The translations under genes and the position numbers were made by a program. A stretch of 64,000 nucleotides of DNA from Pseudomonadota bacterium (GTDB lineage: Bacteria > Pseudomonadota > Gammaproteobacteria > Steroidobacterales > Steroidobacteraceae): NCBI GenBank assembly GCA_016705325.1, contig JADIYJ010000008.1:129813-193812 (forward strand). The letters are read 5' to 3'. The notes under the pieces are model-generated. The model saw nothing but the letters and a program-made list of their open reading frames with translations. It searched no databases and had not been told where the DNA came from. This document shows, one piece after another, positions 53,749 to 61,927 of this stretch. Each line of letters starts with the position of its first letter. Position 1 is the first letter of the stretch.

Positions 53749-54582
53749 CTATTGCCCGCGGAACACCGGCGGTCGACGCTGCATGAACGCCTGCATTGCC
53801 TCGCCGAGGTCCTCGGAGTGCAGAAAGGCCGCGTTCCACACCGCGACATAATCGAGATTGGCGTCCACTTCCCGGCGCGATGCAAACCCCAGCACGTGCT
53901 TCGAACCCTGCACGGCGAGCGGTGAATTTGCCGCGATGGCAGCCGCCAGTTCGTGCGCGCGCACCCTCAGTGCGGCCGGATCCGGCAGCACGTCGTTGAG
54001 CAGCTGCACCTCGCGCGCCCGCTGCGCGCTGTAGTCGCCGCCGGTGAAAATCCATTCGCGCGCGGCGCCGTCGCCGATCACGCGCGGCAATCGCTGCAGG
54101 GAGCCGACGTCGGCCACCATCGCGATGCGCGTCTCGCGCACCGAAAACGTCGCTTCCGCCGAGGCTAGCCGGATGTCGCATGCGGTGATCAGGTCCATCC
54201 CCGCGCCGATGCACGCGCCGTGCACGGCCGCGATCACCGGTTTGTTGGTATTGGCGAAACACGAACACGTGTCCTGGTAGGCGCGGATGTCGTCGTACAG
54301 CTGACGCCGCTTGGCGACCGCCGAGCCTTCGCCGCCCGTGAGCGAACCGCCGCCGAAACCCTGCGCGTGGTCCATCAGGTCGATGCCGGCGCAGAACGCC
54401 TTGCCCTTGCCGGCGAGCACGATCACGCGCACGTCCGGATCGGCATCGAGAGCAGCCATTGCCGTGGGAATGCTGTGCCACAGCGTGCGGTGCAGCGCAT
54501 TCAGTTTTTCGGGACGGTCGAGGAACAGCGTGGCGATGCCGCCATCACGCTCGATGGCGAGGTTGGCAAAAGTCTCGGGCAT
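53749..54582 (-). CDS. Enoyl-CoA hydratase/isomerase family protein
   Basis: A 277-residue crotonase. Oxyanion-hole blocks: LAGKGKAFCAGIDLMDHAQGF and AAVHGACIGAGMDLITACDIRLASAEATFSVRETRIAMVADVGSLQRLPRVIG, where the D in VADVGSLQRLP matches the catalytic aspartate of the delta3,5-delta2,4-dienoyl-CoA isomerase (ECH1) type. So dienoyl-CoA isomerase is a good candidate activity, used for unsaturated fatty acids. It stands upstream of nothing in an operon; an unusual purine repeat lies just before its start. Confidence 0.88.
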   Translation of the reverse strand: MPETFANLAIERDGGIATLFLDRPEKLNALHRTLWHSIPTAMAALDADPDVRVIVLAGKGKAFCAGIDLMDHAQGFGGGSLTGGEGSAVAKRRQLYDDIRAYQDTCSCFANTNKPVIAAVHGACIGAGMDLITACDIRLASAEATFSVRETRIAMVADVGSLQRLPRVIGDGAAREWIFTGGDYSAQRAREVQLLNDVLPDPAALRVRAHELAAAIAANSPLAVQGSKHVLGFASRREVDANLDYVAVWNAAFLHSEDLGEAMQAFMQRRPPVFRGQ

Positions 54583-54602
54583 GGTCGGTCTACTTTGTGA
54601 GG

Positions 54603-54718
54603 CGGAGAGGGGGGAGGAAGGGGAGGAAGGGGAGGAAGGGGAGGAAGGGAGGAGGAAGGGAGGAAGGGAGGAAGGGAGGAAGGGAGGAAGGAGAGGAGGG
54701 AGGAGAGGAAGGAAGGCG
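54603..54718. repeat. Purine-only GGGGAGGAA-type repeat
   Basis: About 115 nt almost wholly of G and A: tandem GGGGAGGAA units (at least three), then GGGAGGAA units (about five), ending in irregular GGAGAGGAGG. It fills the gap between the divergent ends of the hydratase start (54582) and SDR stop (54721). It could form triplex/H-DNA or G-quadruplex. It would be C/T-rich in the minus-strand mRNA leader of the hydratase. Confidence 0.85.
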
Positions 54719-54720
54719 AA

Positions 54721-55554
54721 TTAGTTCGTGCGTCTACGCGTCGAGCGACGGGCCAGGCCCATCGCGCCGCGCACCAGGATGTCGGTGGCGCCTGGGGCGA
54801 GTGCGCCCAGCTTTTCGAGCAGCGCGCCACCCGGCGGCACCGCCACTTCAGCCAGCTTGAGGCGGACAGCCGCGAAGACGGCCCAGACGACCCACGCGGT
54901 CGGCATGGTGAGCGATTTCGGCCAGAACCCCTCGGTTGTCGGGTCCAGCGCTGCCGCCTCGGCCATCGGCGTGTCGATGACACCCGGCAGCACGAGCGAC
55001 ACGCCGACGTTGCTGCCCATCAGTTCCGTGCGCAGCGCTTCGGTCAGTCCGACGAGTGCGAACTTGCTCGCGCAGTAACCGCCGAGCGGCGAGAAGCCGC
55101 GACGGCCCGCGAGCGACGCCACATTGACGACGTGGCCGCCCGAATCCTGTTTCTGCATCTGCTTCACGGCTGCCTGCAGCACGTGCAGCGCGCCGAAGAG
55201 ATTGACGTCGAGCATGCGCTGGAGGTCGGCGGGGTCCAGGTCGACGACCTTCGCCGGCAGCAGCACGCCCGCGTTGTTGACGACGATATCGACGCTGCCG
55301 AAGCGCTGCACGGCCTTGCGGAAGCACGTGGCGACGGCGGTGGGGTTGGTGACATCGGTTGCGACCGAAAGGGCTTCGACGCCGGCCGCGCGCGCCTGGC
55401 TCGCCACCCTGGCAAGTGCCGCGGCCCGGCGGGCGACCAGCACGACGTTGGCGCCGGCACCGGCGAAGGCGAGCGCCGTTTCGCGGCCGATACCGCTCGA
55501 GGCACCCGTGACGAGGACGGTCTTGCCGTCGAAGCGCGGGGCTGGGAGTTTCAT
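54721..55554 (-). CDS. Short-chain dehydrogenase/reductase
   Basis: A 277-residue classical SDR. Cofactor motif TGASSGIG at residues about 16-23, NNAGV near 93, catalytic S-Y-x3-K with Y in GGYCASKFALVGLTEAL, then PGVIDTPMAE. The C-terminal extension (AVRLKLAEVAVPPGGALLEKLGALAPGATDILVRG) could be membrane-associated. The substrate is not predictable. It lies downstream of ald on the same strand with a hairpin between. Confidence 0.9.
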   Translation of the reverse strand: MKLPAPRFDGKTVLVTGASSGIGRETALAFAGAGANVVLVARRAAALARVASQARAAGVEALSVATDVTNPTAVATCFRKAVQRFGSVDIVVNNAGVLLPAKVVDLDPADLQRMLDVNLFGALHVLQAAVKQMQKQDSGGHVVNVASLAGRRGFSPLGGYCASKFALVGLTEALRTELMGSNVGVSLVLPGVIDTPMAEAAALDPTTEGFWPKSLTMPTAWVVWAVFAAVRLKLAEVAVPPGGALLEKLGALAPGATDILVRGAMGLARRSTRRRTN

Positions 55555-55588
55555 GACCGAAGCCTAGCGCGTTCGCGCGTCTGCTCGC

Positions 55589-55617
55589 AGGAAATAGGTG
55601 AGCGTCCCCTATTTCCT
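55589..55617 (-). terminator. REP-like hairpin after ald
   Basis: Perfect 10-bp stem AGGAAATAGG / CCTATTTCCT with a 9-nt loop, ending right at the ald stop (55618). It can terminate ald, but its AAATAGG...CCTATTT form also resembles short REP-type intergenic elements seen in related genomes. Only one full copy is visible here. Confidence 0.6.
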
Positions 55618-56733
55618 TTACTGCAGGGCAGCGGCGACCGGGACGTGCTTGTAACCCAGTTCCTTCGCGACGGCAGCATTCGTGATCTGGCCCTCGTGCA
55701 CGTTCAGGCCGTTCGCGAGGTGCGGGTCCGCACGGAGCGCCTTCTGCCAGCCGAGGTCCGCAAGCTTGCGCGCGAACGGCAACGTCGCATTGTTGAGCGC
55801 AAATGTGGACGTCCGCGGCACCGCGCCGGGCATGTTGGCGACGCAGTAGTGGATGACGTCGTCGATGACGTACGTCGGATCGGCATGCGTCGTCGCCTTG
55901 CTGGTCTCGAAGCAGCCGCCCTGGTCGATCGAGATGTCGACCAGCACCGAGCCCGGCTTCATGCGGCGAACCATGTCGCGCGTGACGAGCTTGGGCGCCG
56001 CGGCGCCGGCGATCAGCACCGCGCCGACCACGAGGTCGGCTTCCATCACCAGCGTGTCGATGTGATCCTGGGTCGAGTACTCGGTGCGCAGCGTCGCGCC
56101 GAAAATCGACGACAGTTCGCGCAGGCGCTTCACCGAACGATCGACCACGGTGACGTCAGCGCGCAGGCCCACGGCCATTTCGGCCGCGTGCGTTCCCGAC
56201 ACGCCGCCGCCCAGGATCACCACCTTGGCCGGCGCCACGCCCGGCACGCCGCCGAGCAGGATGCCGCGGCCGCCGTTCGCCTTCTGCAGGCAGTAGGCGC
56301 CGACCTGGATCGACATGCGGCCCGCGACTTCGCTCATCGGCGTGAGCAGCGGCAGCGAGCCGTCCGGCGCGGTGACCGTTTCGTACGCGATGCACGTCGC
56401 GCCTGACTTGACGAGCGCCTCGGTCTGCTGCGGATCCGGCGCGAGGTGCAGGTAGGTGTACAGGATCTGGCCCTTGCGCAGCATCGCGCATTCCTGCGGC
56501 TGCGGTTCTTTCACCTTCACGATCATGTCGCTCGCAGCAAAGATCTCTGCGGCCGTCGCGGCGATCTTGGCGCCGACGCGCAGGTAGTCCGCGTCGGAGA
56601 AACCGATGCCATCCGCCGCACCGGTCTGCACCAGCACCTCGTGTCCGGCCTCGACCAGTTCGCGAGCCGCTGCCGGCACCAGGCCGACCCGGTATTCGTG
56701 GACCTTGATTTCCTTCGGCACGCCGATGCGCAT
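55618..56733 (-). CDS. ald: Alanine dehydrogenase
   Basis: A 371-residue enzyme starting at ATG 56733 ([20 protein letters not shown]). Pyruvate/alanine site in KVKEPQPQE and the catalytic HLAPD block; NAD site [24 protein letters not shown]; late [17 protein letters not shown]. It interconverts L-alanine and pyruvate plus ammonia with NAD. It is divergent from an Lrp/AsnC gene, a common control layout for ald. The longer frame to 56781 has no supporting start. Confidence 0.94.
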   Translation of the reverse strand: MRIGVPKEIKVHEYRVGLVPAAARELVEAGHEVLVQTGAADGIGFSDADYLRVGAKIAATAAEIFAASDMIVKVKEPQPQECAMLRKGQILYTYLHLAPDPQQTEALVKSGATCIAYETVTAPDGSLPLLTPMSEVAGRMSIQVGAYCLQKANGGRGILLGGVPGVAPAKVVILGGGVSGTHAAEMAVGLRADVTVVDRSVKRLRELSSIFGATLRTEYSTQDHIDTLVMEADLVVGAVLIAGAAAPKLVTRDMVRRMKPGSVLVDISIDQGGCFETSKATTHADPTYVIDDVIHYCVANMPGAVPRTSTFALNNATLPFARKLADLGWQKALRADPHLANGLNVHEGQITNAAVAKELGYKHVPVAAALQ

Positions 56734-56894
56734 GACTGTCTCCCCGCCTTGATTTGTGTGGTGCGCCATGAGGAGGCGCATCGAAGAAGCATAGGGGTCG
56801 GCGACGCGTGGAATCGTGCGAATTCGGGCTCAAACAAGACGGAAAAGGCAATTTACTGCTTTTTAAGCGTCAAGAATCAGCAGATACTGCGAAA
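56734..56894. promoter_or_regulatory. Divergent ald / Lrp control region
   Basis: The 161-nt gap between the two divergent starts. The stretch 56817-56880 is AT-richer (GGCAATTTACTGCTTTTTAAG), with a GAAT-N7-ATTC imperfect palindrome (GAATCGTGCGAATTC) near 56811. Lrp-type regulators often bind such AT-rich, multi-site regions. No single site can be fixed by eye. Confidence 0.55.
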
Positions 56895-57365
56895 ATGAAG
56901 CTCGACCGTGTCGACAACCAGATCCTCGCCGCCCTGCAGCGGTCCGGCCGCCTCAGCAACCGCGAACTGGCTGAGCAGGTGCACCTGAGCGAGTCGGCCT
57001 GCCTGCGCCGGATGCGTGCGCTGGAGGAGGCGGGCGTCATCGACCGGTACGTTGCGCTGGTAAACCAAGCCAGGGTCGGATTGCCGGGCAACGTGTTCGT
57101 GAGCATCACGCTCAACCGGCAGGAACAAGCCGATCTTGCCGCCTTCGAAGAAGCCGTAAAGCGCGTCCCCGAAGTCATGGAGTGCTACCTGATGACGGGT
57201 CAGCAGGACTACCTGCTGCGCGTAGTGGTGTCTGACCCGGCCGACTTCGAGCGCCTGCACAGCCAGCACCTCACGCGCCTGCCGGGCGTCGCGCGCGTGC
57301 AATCGAGTTTCGCCCTGCGCACGGTGCGCAAGGGCAACGAACTGCCGTTGCGGCACGAACCCTGA
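56895..57365 (+). CDS. Lrp/AsnC-family transcriptional regulator
   Basis: A 156-residue regulator starting at ATG 56895 (MKLDRVDNQILAALQRSGRLSNRELAEQVHLSESACLRRMRALEEAGVIDRYVALVN), with the HTH at about 20-45 and a RAM (ligand-binding) domain after residue 65 (GLPGNVFVSITLNRQEQADLAAFEEAV, CYLMTGQQDYLLRVVV). It is divergent from ald and is probably an AldR/Lrp-type regulator sensing alanine or a branched amino acid. The upstream open frame (56808) is not needed. Confidence 0.92.
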   Translation: MKLDRVDNQILAALQRSGRLSNRELAEQVHLSESACLRRMRALEEAGVIDRYVALVNQARVGLPGNVFVSITLNRQEQADLAAFEEAVKRVPEVMECYLMTGQQDYLLRVVVSDPADFERLHSQHLTRLPGVARVQSSFALRTVRKGNELPLRHEP

Positions 57366-57392
57366 AGCCGTCGATCGCGGAGTAACCGGCGC

Positions 57393-58247
57393 ATGAGTCT
57401 GGTTGCCAAGCTGGTGCTGGTGGCCGGACTGGTCATGCCGGTTCTGTTCACCTTCGCGTGGCGGCGTATCGAGCGCGCCAACGTTGCCGCGGGCCTTCCA
57501 CCGGCCACGCAGCCGCCGACCGGCGACTGGCTTGCCATCGGCTTCGTCGCGAACTTCTTCGACACGCTCGGGATCGGCTCATTTGCCACCACCACGGCGT
57601 ACGTCAAGTTCCGCAACCTCGTGCGCGATGAACACCTGCCCGGGACGCTGAATGTCGGGCATGCGCTGCCCACGATCGCCCAGGCCATCATCTTCACCAC
57701 CGCGATCGCGGTTGCGCCATTGACGCTGATCTCGATGGTCGCTGCGGCCGTCGCCGGCGGCTATTTCGGCACAGGCATAGTCTCGAAGCTGCCGCGACGC
57801 TCGATCCAGCTCGGCATGGGCATCGCGCTGCTGATCGCGGCGGCGATTTTCGTCATGAAGGTGACGGGCGTGATGCCACCCGACGGCAACGCCCTCGGTC
57901 TCACGGGCGGGGTGCTGGTTTTCGCCATTGTCGTCAACTTCCTGCTCGGTGCGCTGATGCAGCTGGGCATCGGCCTGTACGCGCCGTGCCTGACGCCGGT
58001 CAGCAGTCTCAAATTCATCCGCCAGCGCAAGTACGACAAGCGCTTGGGTATCGGGCTTGCAGTCGGCGGTATCCCTGGGGTGCTGCTTGCTGCATTCGTC
58101 GTGAAATCGCTGCCGATGCAGTGGCTGTACTGGCTGGTCGTGGTCGTCGTGCTCTATGCCGCGATCCTGATGCTGCGCTCGGCGCTGCAGCCGCAACCAG
58201 CGCCGGATGCAGTCGTCAGCGACGCGGTGCAGAAGCCGATACGTTAA
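57393..58247 (+). CDS. TauE/SafE-family permease
   Basis: A 284-residue membrane protein with about eight spans. It shows the repeated TauE/SafE blocks DWLAIGFVANFFDTLGIGSFATTTAYVKF and GGVLVFAIVVNFLLGALMQLGIGLYAP, and IGLAVGGIPGVLLAAFVVKSLPM. Members export sulfite, sulfoacetate or other organic anions, or import them. It follows the Lrp gene by 28 nt and may be co-transcribed with it. The substrate here is unknown. Confidence 0.9.
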   Translation: MSLVAKLVLVAGLVMPVLFTFAWRRIERANVAAGLPPATQPPTGDWLAIGFVANFFDTLGIGSFATTTAYVKFRNLVRDEHLPGTLNVGHALPTIAQAIIFTTAIAVAPLTLISMVAAAVAGGYFGTGIVSKLPRRSIQLGMGIALLIAAAIFVMKVTGVMPPDGNALGLTGGVLVFAIVVNFLLGALMQLGIGLYAPCLTPVSSLKFIRQRKYDKRLGIGLAVGGIPGVLLAAFVVKSLPMQWLYWLVVVVVLYAAILMLRSALQPQPAPDAVVSDAVQKPIR

Positions 58248-58278
58248 GCTCGCATCGATCTGTTCTGGAGAAAGTTGC

Positions 58279-58614
58279 ATGACGCGTCCCGCCCGGCTCG
58301 ATGCCGCCGCCGCCCAGGCCCTGGCAACGTCACTGCCCGGCTGGGCACTCGCTGCCGACGGGAAATCGATCTCGCGTCGATTCAGGTTCGCGGACTTCGA
58401 AGCGACGATGTCATACGTGAACCGCCTTGCGGCGGTGGCCACCCGGCACGATCATCATCCCGACCTCAAGGTCGGTTACGACTACTGCGAAGTGCTGTTC
58501 ACGACGCACGACGCCGACGGCCTGACCGAACTGGATGCGACCTGTGCGCGTGCGGCCCAGCAGTTGGCGGATGTCGCACCGTGTACAGTCGCAAGTCCGA
58601 ACGGAGCGACGTGA
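58279..58614 (+). CDS. phhB: Pterin-4a-carbinolamine dehydratase
   Basis: A 111-residue PCD/DCoH protein starting at ATG 58279 with GGAGAAAG upstream. The hallmark is ATRHDHHPDLKVGYDYCEVLFTTHDADGLTELD, including the [E/D]-K/H-x-x-H-H-P core with the two histidines. It recycles the pterin cofactor after phenylalanine hydroxylation. No phenylalanine hydroxylase gene is in the window. It ends just before the tail of the damaged sulfotransferase. Confidence 0.92.
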   Translation: MTRPARLDAAAAQALATSLPGWALAADGKSISRRFRFADFEATMSYVNRLAAVATRHDHHPDLKVGYDYCEVLFTTHDADGLTELDATCARAAQQLADVAPCTVASPNGAT

Positions 58615-58650
58615 TCGATTGGACCTGCCGCACTTGCGACTGGGTGCTGC

Positions 58651-60226
58651 CTAATCGACGGCGATGCCGGCGCCTTCGAGGATTCGGCGCAACGGTTCCA
58701 GGTGCCGTTGGAACTGCTTCCAGCGCTGCACCGAACGGTCGTGGATCTTCTCGCGCACCTGCACCGAGCTGGCGGTGGCGCTGGCGGCTTCATTCCTGTC
58801 GAACTCGAGGCAGGCGGGTTCGAAATCGAGTTGCAGCTGCTGCAGCAGCCGCCGCGGCTGGCCTTCCGGGTCACGCACCAGCGCATCGTATTCCACTTCG
58901 AAGAAACGCTCGCCCAGCAGTGCGCGCCAATGACGGGCCAGACGGTCGTACGCAACGTAATACCTGCCCACGTTCTCCAGTGTGTATGCATAGCGGAAGA
59001 ACGACTGTTGGCGCATGGCGAAGCAGGCATCCATGGGGTGGCGCCGCAGGCGCATGGCAGGCGGGCGCGCGGATAGGCCTTGGCGATGAATCCGAGGTAC
59101 AGGATGTTCTCGGCCACTTCTCGATGAAGAAAGGGCGCTCGCCGAGCCGGTAGTGCACGGCGTTCAGGTAACCGTTGGCGACGCGGCCGATGTCCTGCGC
59201 CGCCGCCGCCTCGATCGTGGCCGGGTTCATGCCTTCGATGCCCGGCACGCCGCTGACCTGCCGCAGCACCATCTGCAGGGACTCGGTCTCGCCGATGCTC
59301 TGCACTTGCGAGTGGCTGGACAGGATGCGTTCAGTCAGCGTGGTGCCGGTGCGCGGCAGGCCGACGATGAAAATCGGCGTCTTGCCGGTCACTTCGGTCG
59401 ACACCTCGGCTGGGCCGGCCGCGAGCCACGCGGCGTCGCAAACCTCGATGATCCGGTCGATCAGCGCGATGTCGGCCGCAACGTCGTAGTTCGACACGCG
59501 AGTGGCCGCATCGCCGGCGGCCTGGTAGTGATGGAAGGCCTCGTCCCACTGCTCAAGATCCTCGAGTTCCTTGCCGAGCGCATAGTGCAGGAAGATGTTC
59601 TTCTCCGGCGGCAGCCGGGTCGCGCGCAGCACGTCCTTCATCTGCTCGACGTGGACCGAATCGCGGGCGCGAGCCAGGCGCGAGAGGTGATAGTGGTTGC
59701 GCTGGTGAGTCGGGTTGCGCTCGAGCAGCTTCAGGTAGAGCGCCCGGGCTTCGTCGATCTTGCCGAGATAGACGCTGCAGGCGGCGAGGTTGGCCTCGAA
59801 CAGCGGCATCCTCGGTTGCAGTTCGTTGGCACGGCGGTAGAGTGGCCAGGCACGCTCGTGCAGGCCCAGCATCGTCCAGGTGAGACCGGCCAGGTTGAGG
59901 TACCGCGGGCTGTTGCCCAGGCTGGACTCGTACTTCTCGAGCAACATCCGAGCCTCGGCATGCCGGAAGGAACGAGCGCGATCATCTGCCAGTTCGATCG
60001 CCGCATCGTAGCGTCCAGGGTCGAGCTCGAGCGCTCGAGTGAAGGCCGCTGCCGCCTTCACGGGCCGCTGCGCGGCCTTCTCGGCGAGCCCGGCCAGGAA
60101 GTGTCCTTCCGCGCTGCCGGCGTCACGCCGAAGGATCTCCGCCACGCAAGTCTGGACGATCCGCCAGTCCTGCGCCTGGACTGCGCGCCTTGCGGCGGAA
60201 CACAGCTGGGCAAGGCTTGGCATCAT
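58651..60226 (-). pseudogene. TPR-sulfotransferase, copy 2, with two one-base deletions
   Basis: A near duplicate of the next gene. The N-half from ATG 60226 (MMPSLAQLCSAARRAVQ) is intact through the TPR region and the PAPS-binding GLPRTGTTLTERIL, to FFIEK. Then the frame shifts near 59126 (ENILYLGFIAKAYPRARLP) and again near 59052 (MRLRRHPMDACFAM), and the rest reads normally to the C-terminus DRSVQRWKQF...GAGIAVD. Each shift fits the loss of one base. Divergence from copy 1 is clear in the N-terminal third, so it is not a simple copying artefact. Confidence 0.8.
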
Positions 60227-60266
60227 TCTCGTGCTTGTCTGGCGGGACGGCGTGAATGGGCCCAGC

Positions 60267-61847
60267 TCAATCGATCGCGATGCCAGCGCTTTCGAGGATT
60301 CGGCGCAACGGTTCCAGGTGCCTTTCGAACTGCTTCCAACGTTGCACCGAACGAGTGTGAATCTTCTCGCGCACCTGCACCGAGCTGGCGGTGGCGCTGG
60401 CGGCTTCATTCCTGTCGAACTCGAGGCAGGCGGGTTCGAAATCGAGTTGCAGCTGCTGCAGCAGCCGCCGGGTCTGGCCTTCCTGGTCACGCACCAGCGA
60501 CTCGTATTCCATTTCGACGAACCGCCCGCCCAGCAGTGCGCGCCAATGACGCGCCAGACGTTCGTGTGCCACGTAATAGCGGCCCAGTGCCTCAAGGTCG
60601 TAGGAAAACTTGTATGCCCAGGTGAAGACCTGCTTGTACATGGCGAAGCAGGCGTCCATGGGGTGGCGCCGCAGGTGCAGCAGGCGGGCTTGCGGATAGG
60701 CCTTGGCGATGAATGCGAGGTACAGGAAATTGAATGGCAGCTTCTCGATGAAGAAAGGGCGCTCGCCGAGGCGGTAGTGCACGGCGTTGAGGTACCCATT
60801 GGCGACGCGGCCGATGTCCTGCTGCGCCGCCGCCGCCTCGATCGTGGCCGGGTTCATGCCTTCGATGCCCGGCACGCCGCTGACCTGCCGCAACACCATC
60901 TGCAGGAACTCGGTCTCGCCGATGCTCTCCACTTGCGAGTGGCTGGACAGGATGCGTTCGGTCAGCGTGGTGCCGGTGCGCGGCAGGCCGACGATGAAAA
61001 TCGGGGTCTTGCCGGTCACTGCGGTCGGCACCTCGGTGGGGCCGGCCGCGAGCCACGCGGCGTCGCACACCTCGATGATCCGGTCGATCAGCGCGATGTC
61101 GGCCGCAACGTCGTAGTTCGACACGCGAGTGGCCGCATCGCCGGCGGCCTGGTAGTGATGGAAGGCATCGTCCCACCGCTCAAGGTCCTCGAGTTCCTTG
61201 CCGAGCGCATAGTGCAGGAAGATGTTCTTCTCCGGCGGCAGCCGGGTCGCGCGCAGCACGGCCTGCATCTGCTCGACGTGCGCCGAGTCACGGGCGCGCG
61301 CCAGGCGCGAGAGGTGGTAGTGGTTGCGCTGGTGCGTCGGATTGCGCTCGAGCAGCTTCAAGTAGAGCGCCCGGGCTTCGTCAACCTTGCCGAGATAGAC
61401 GCTGCAGGCGGCCAGGTTGGCCTCGAACAGCGGCATCCCAGGCTGCAGTTCGTTGGCACGGCAGTACAGCGGCCAGGCACGCTCGTGCAGGCCGATGTGG
61501 ACATACACGGTGGCCGCAAGGTCGAGGTAGCGCGGGCTGTTGTCCAGCAGCGGCTCGTACCTGGCCAGCAGCGCGGCCGCTTCGCCATTGCGCCGTGCGA
61601 TGACGTGCTGGTCCGCCAGTTCGATCGCCGCATCGTAGCGTGCAGGGTCGAGCTCGAGCGCCCGCGCGAAGGCCTCTGTTGCCTTCACGGGCCGCTGCGC
61701 GGCCTTCTCGGCGAGCCCGGCCAGGAAGTGCCCTTCTGCGCTGCCTGCGTCGCGCCGCAGGATCTCCGCCGCGCAAGCCTGGACCGTTACCCAGTCTCTG
61801 ACCTGCACCGCACGCCGTGCCGTGGCGCCGAGGTCTGCCAGTGTCAT
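60267..61847 (-). CDS. TPR-containing sulfotransferase, copy 1
   Basis: A 526-residue protein starting at ATG 61847 (MTLADLGATARRAVQVRDW), which lines up with the start of copy 2; a GTG at 61865 would add six residues. N-terminal half: TPR-like repeats (RDAGSAEGHFLAGLAEKAAQRP, GNSPRYLDL, ACSVYLGKVDEARALYLKLLERNPTHQRNHYHL). C-terminal half: sulfotransferase with the 5'-PSB loop KTPIFIVGLPRTGTTLTERIL, and the 3'-PB region RRHPMDACFAMYKQ. It should transfer sulfate from PAPS to a carbohydrate, protein or small molecule. The acceptor is unknown. Confidence 0.9.
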   Translation of the reverse strand: MTLADLGATARRAVQVRDWVTVQACAAEILRRDAGSAEGHFLAGLAEKAAQRPVKATEAFARALELDPARYDAAIELADQHVIARRNGEAAALLARYEPLLDNSPRYLDLAATVYVHIGLHERAWPLYCRANELQPGMPLFEANLAACSVYLGKVDEARALYLKLLERNPTHQRNHYHLSRLARARDSAHVEQMQAVLRATRLPPEKNIFLHYALGKELEDLERWDDAFHHYQAAGDAATRVSNYDVAADIALIDRIIEVCDAAWLAAGPTEVPTAVTGKTPIFIVGLPRTGTTLTERILSSHSQVESIGETEFLQMVLRQVSGVPGIEGMNPATIEAAAAQQDIGRVANGYLNAVHYRLGERPFFIEKLPFNFLYLAFIAKAYPQARLLHLRRHPMDACFAMYKQVFTWAYKFSYDLEALGRYYVAHERLARHWRALLGGRFVEMEYESLVRDQEGQTRRLLQQLQLDFEPACLEFDRNEAASATASSVQVREKIHTRSVQRWKQFERHLEPLRRILESAGIAID

Positions 61848-61874
61848 AGTCACGCTTCGTCTCACAGGGGTCCT

Positions 61875-61905
61875 GAAAAAAAGAAGGGCCGCACTGGGCG
61901 GCCCT
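61875..61905 (-). terminator. Rho-independent terminator of the TonB receptor gene
   Basis: On the minus strand: stem AGGGCCGC / GCGGCCCT (8 bp perfect), loop of 5, then TCTTTTTTTC. It lies about 25 nt beyond the receptor's true stop (61928-61930), and just upstream of the first sulfotransferase, so receptor and sulfotransferase transcripts are probably separate. Confidence 0.88.
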
Positions 61906-61927
61906 CCTAGGTTAACGAAAAATCTTA

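Noticed and set aside
54603..54718. A CRISPR array
   Set aside because: The units are 8-9 nt, contiguous and without spacers, so it is a simple purine repeat.
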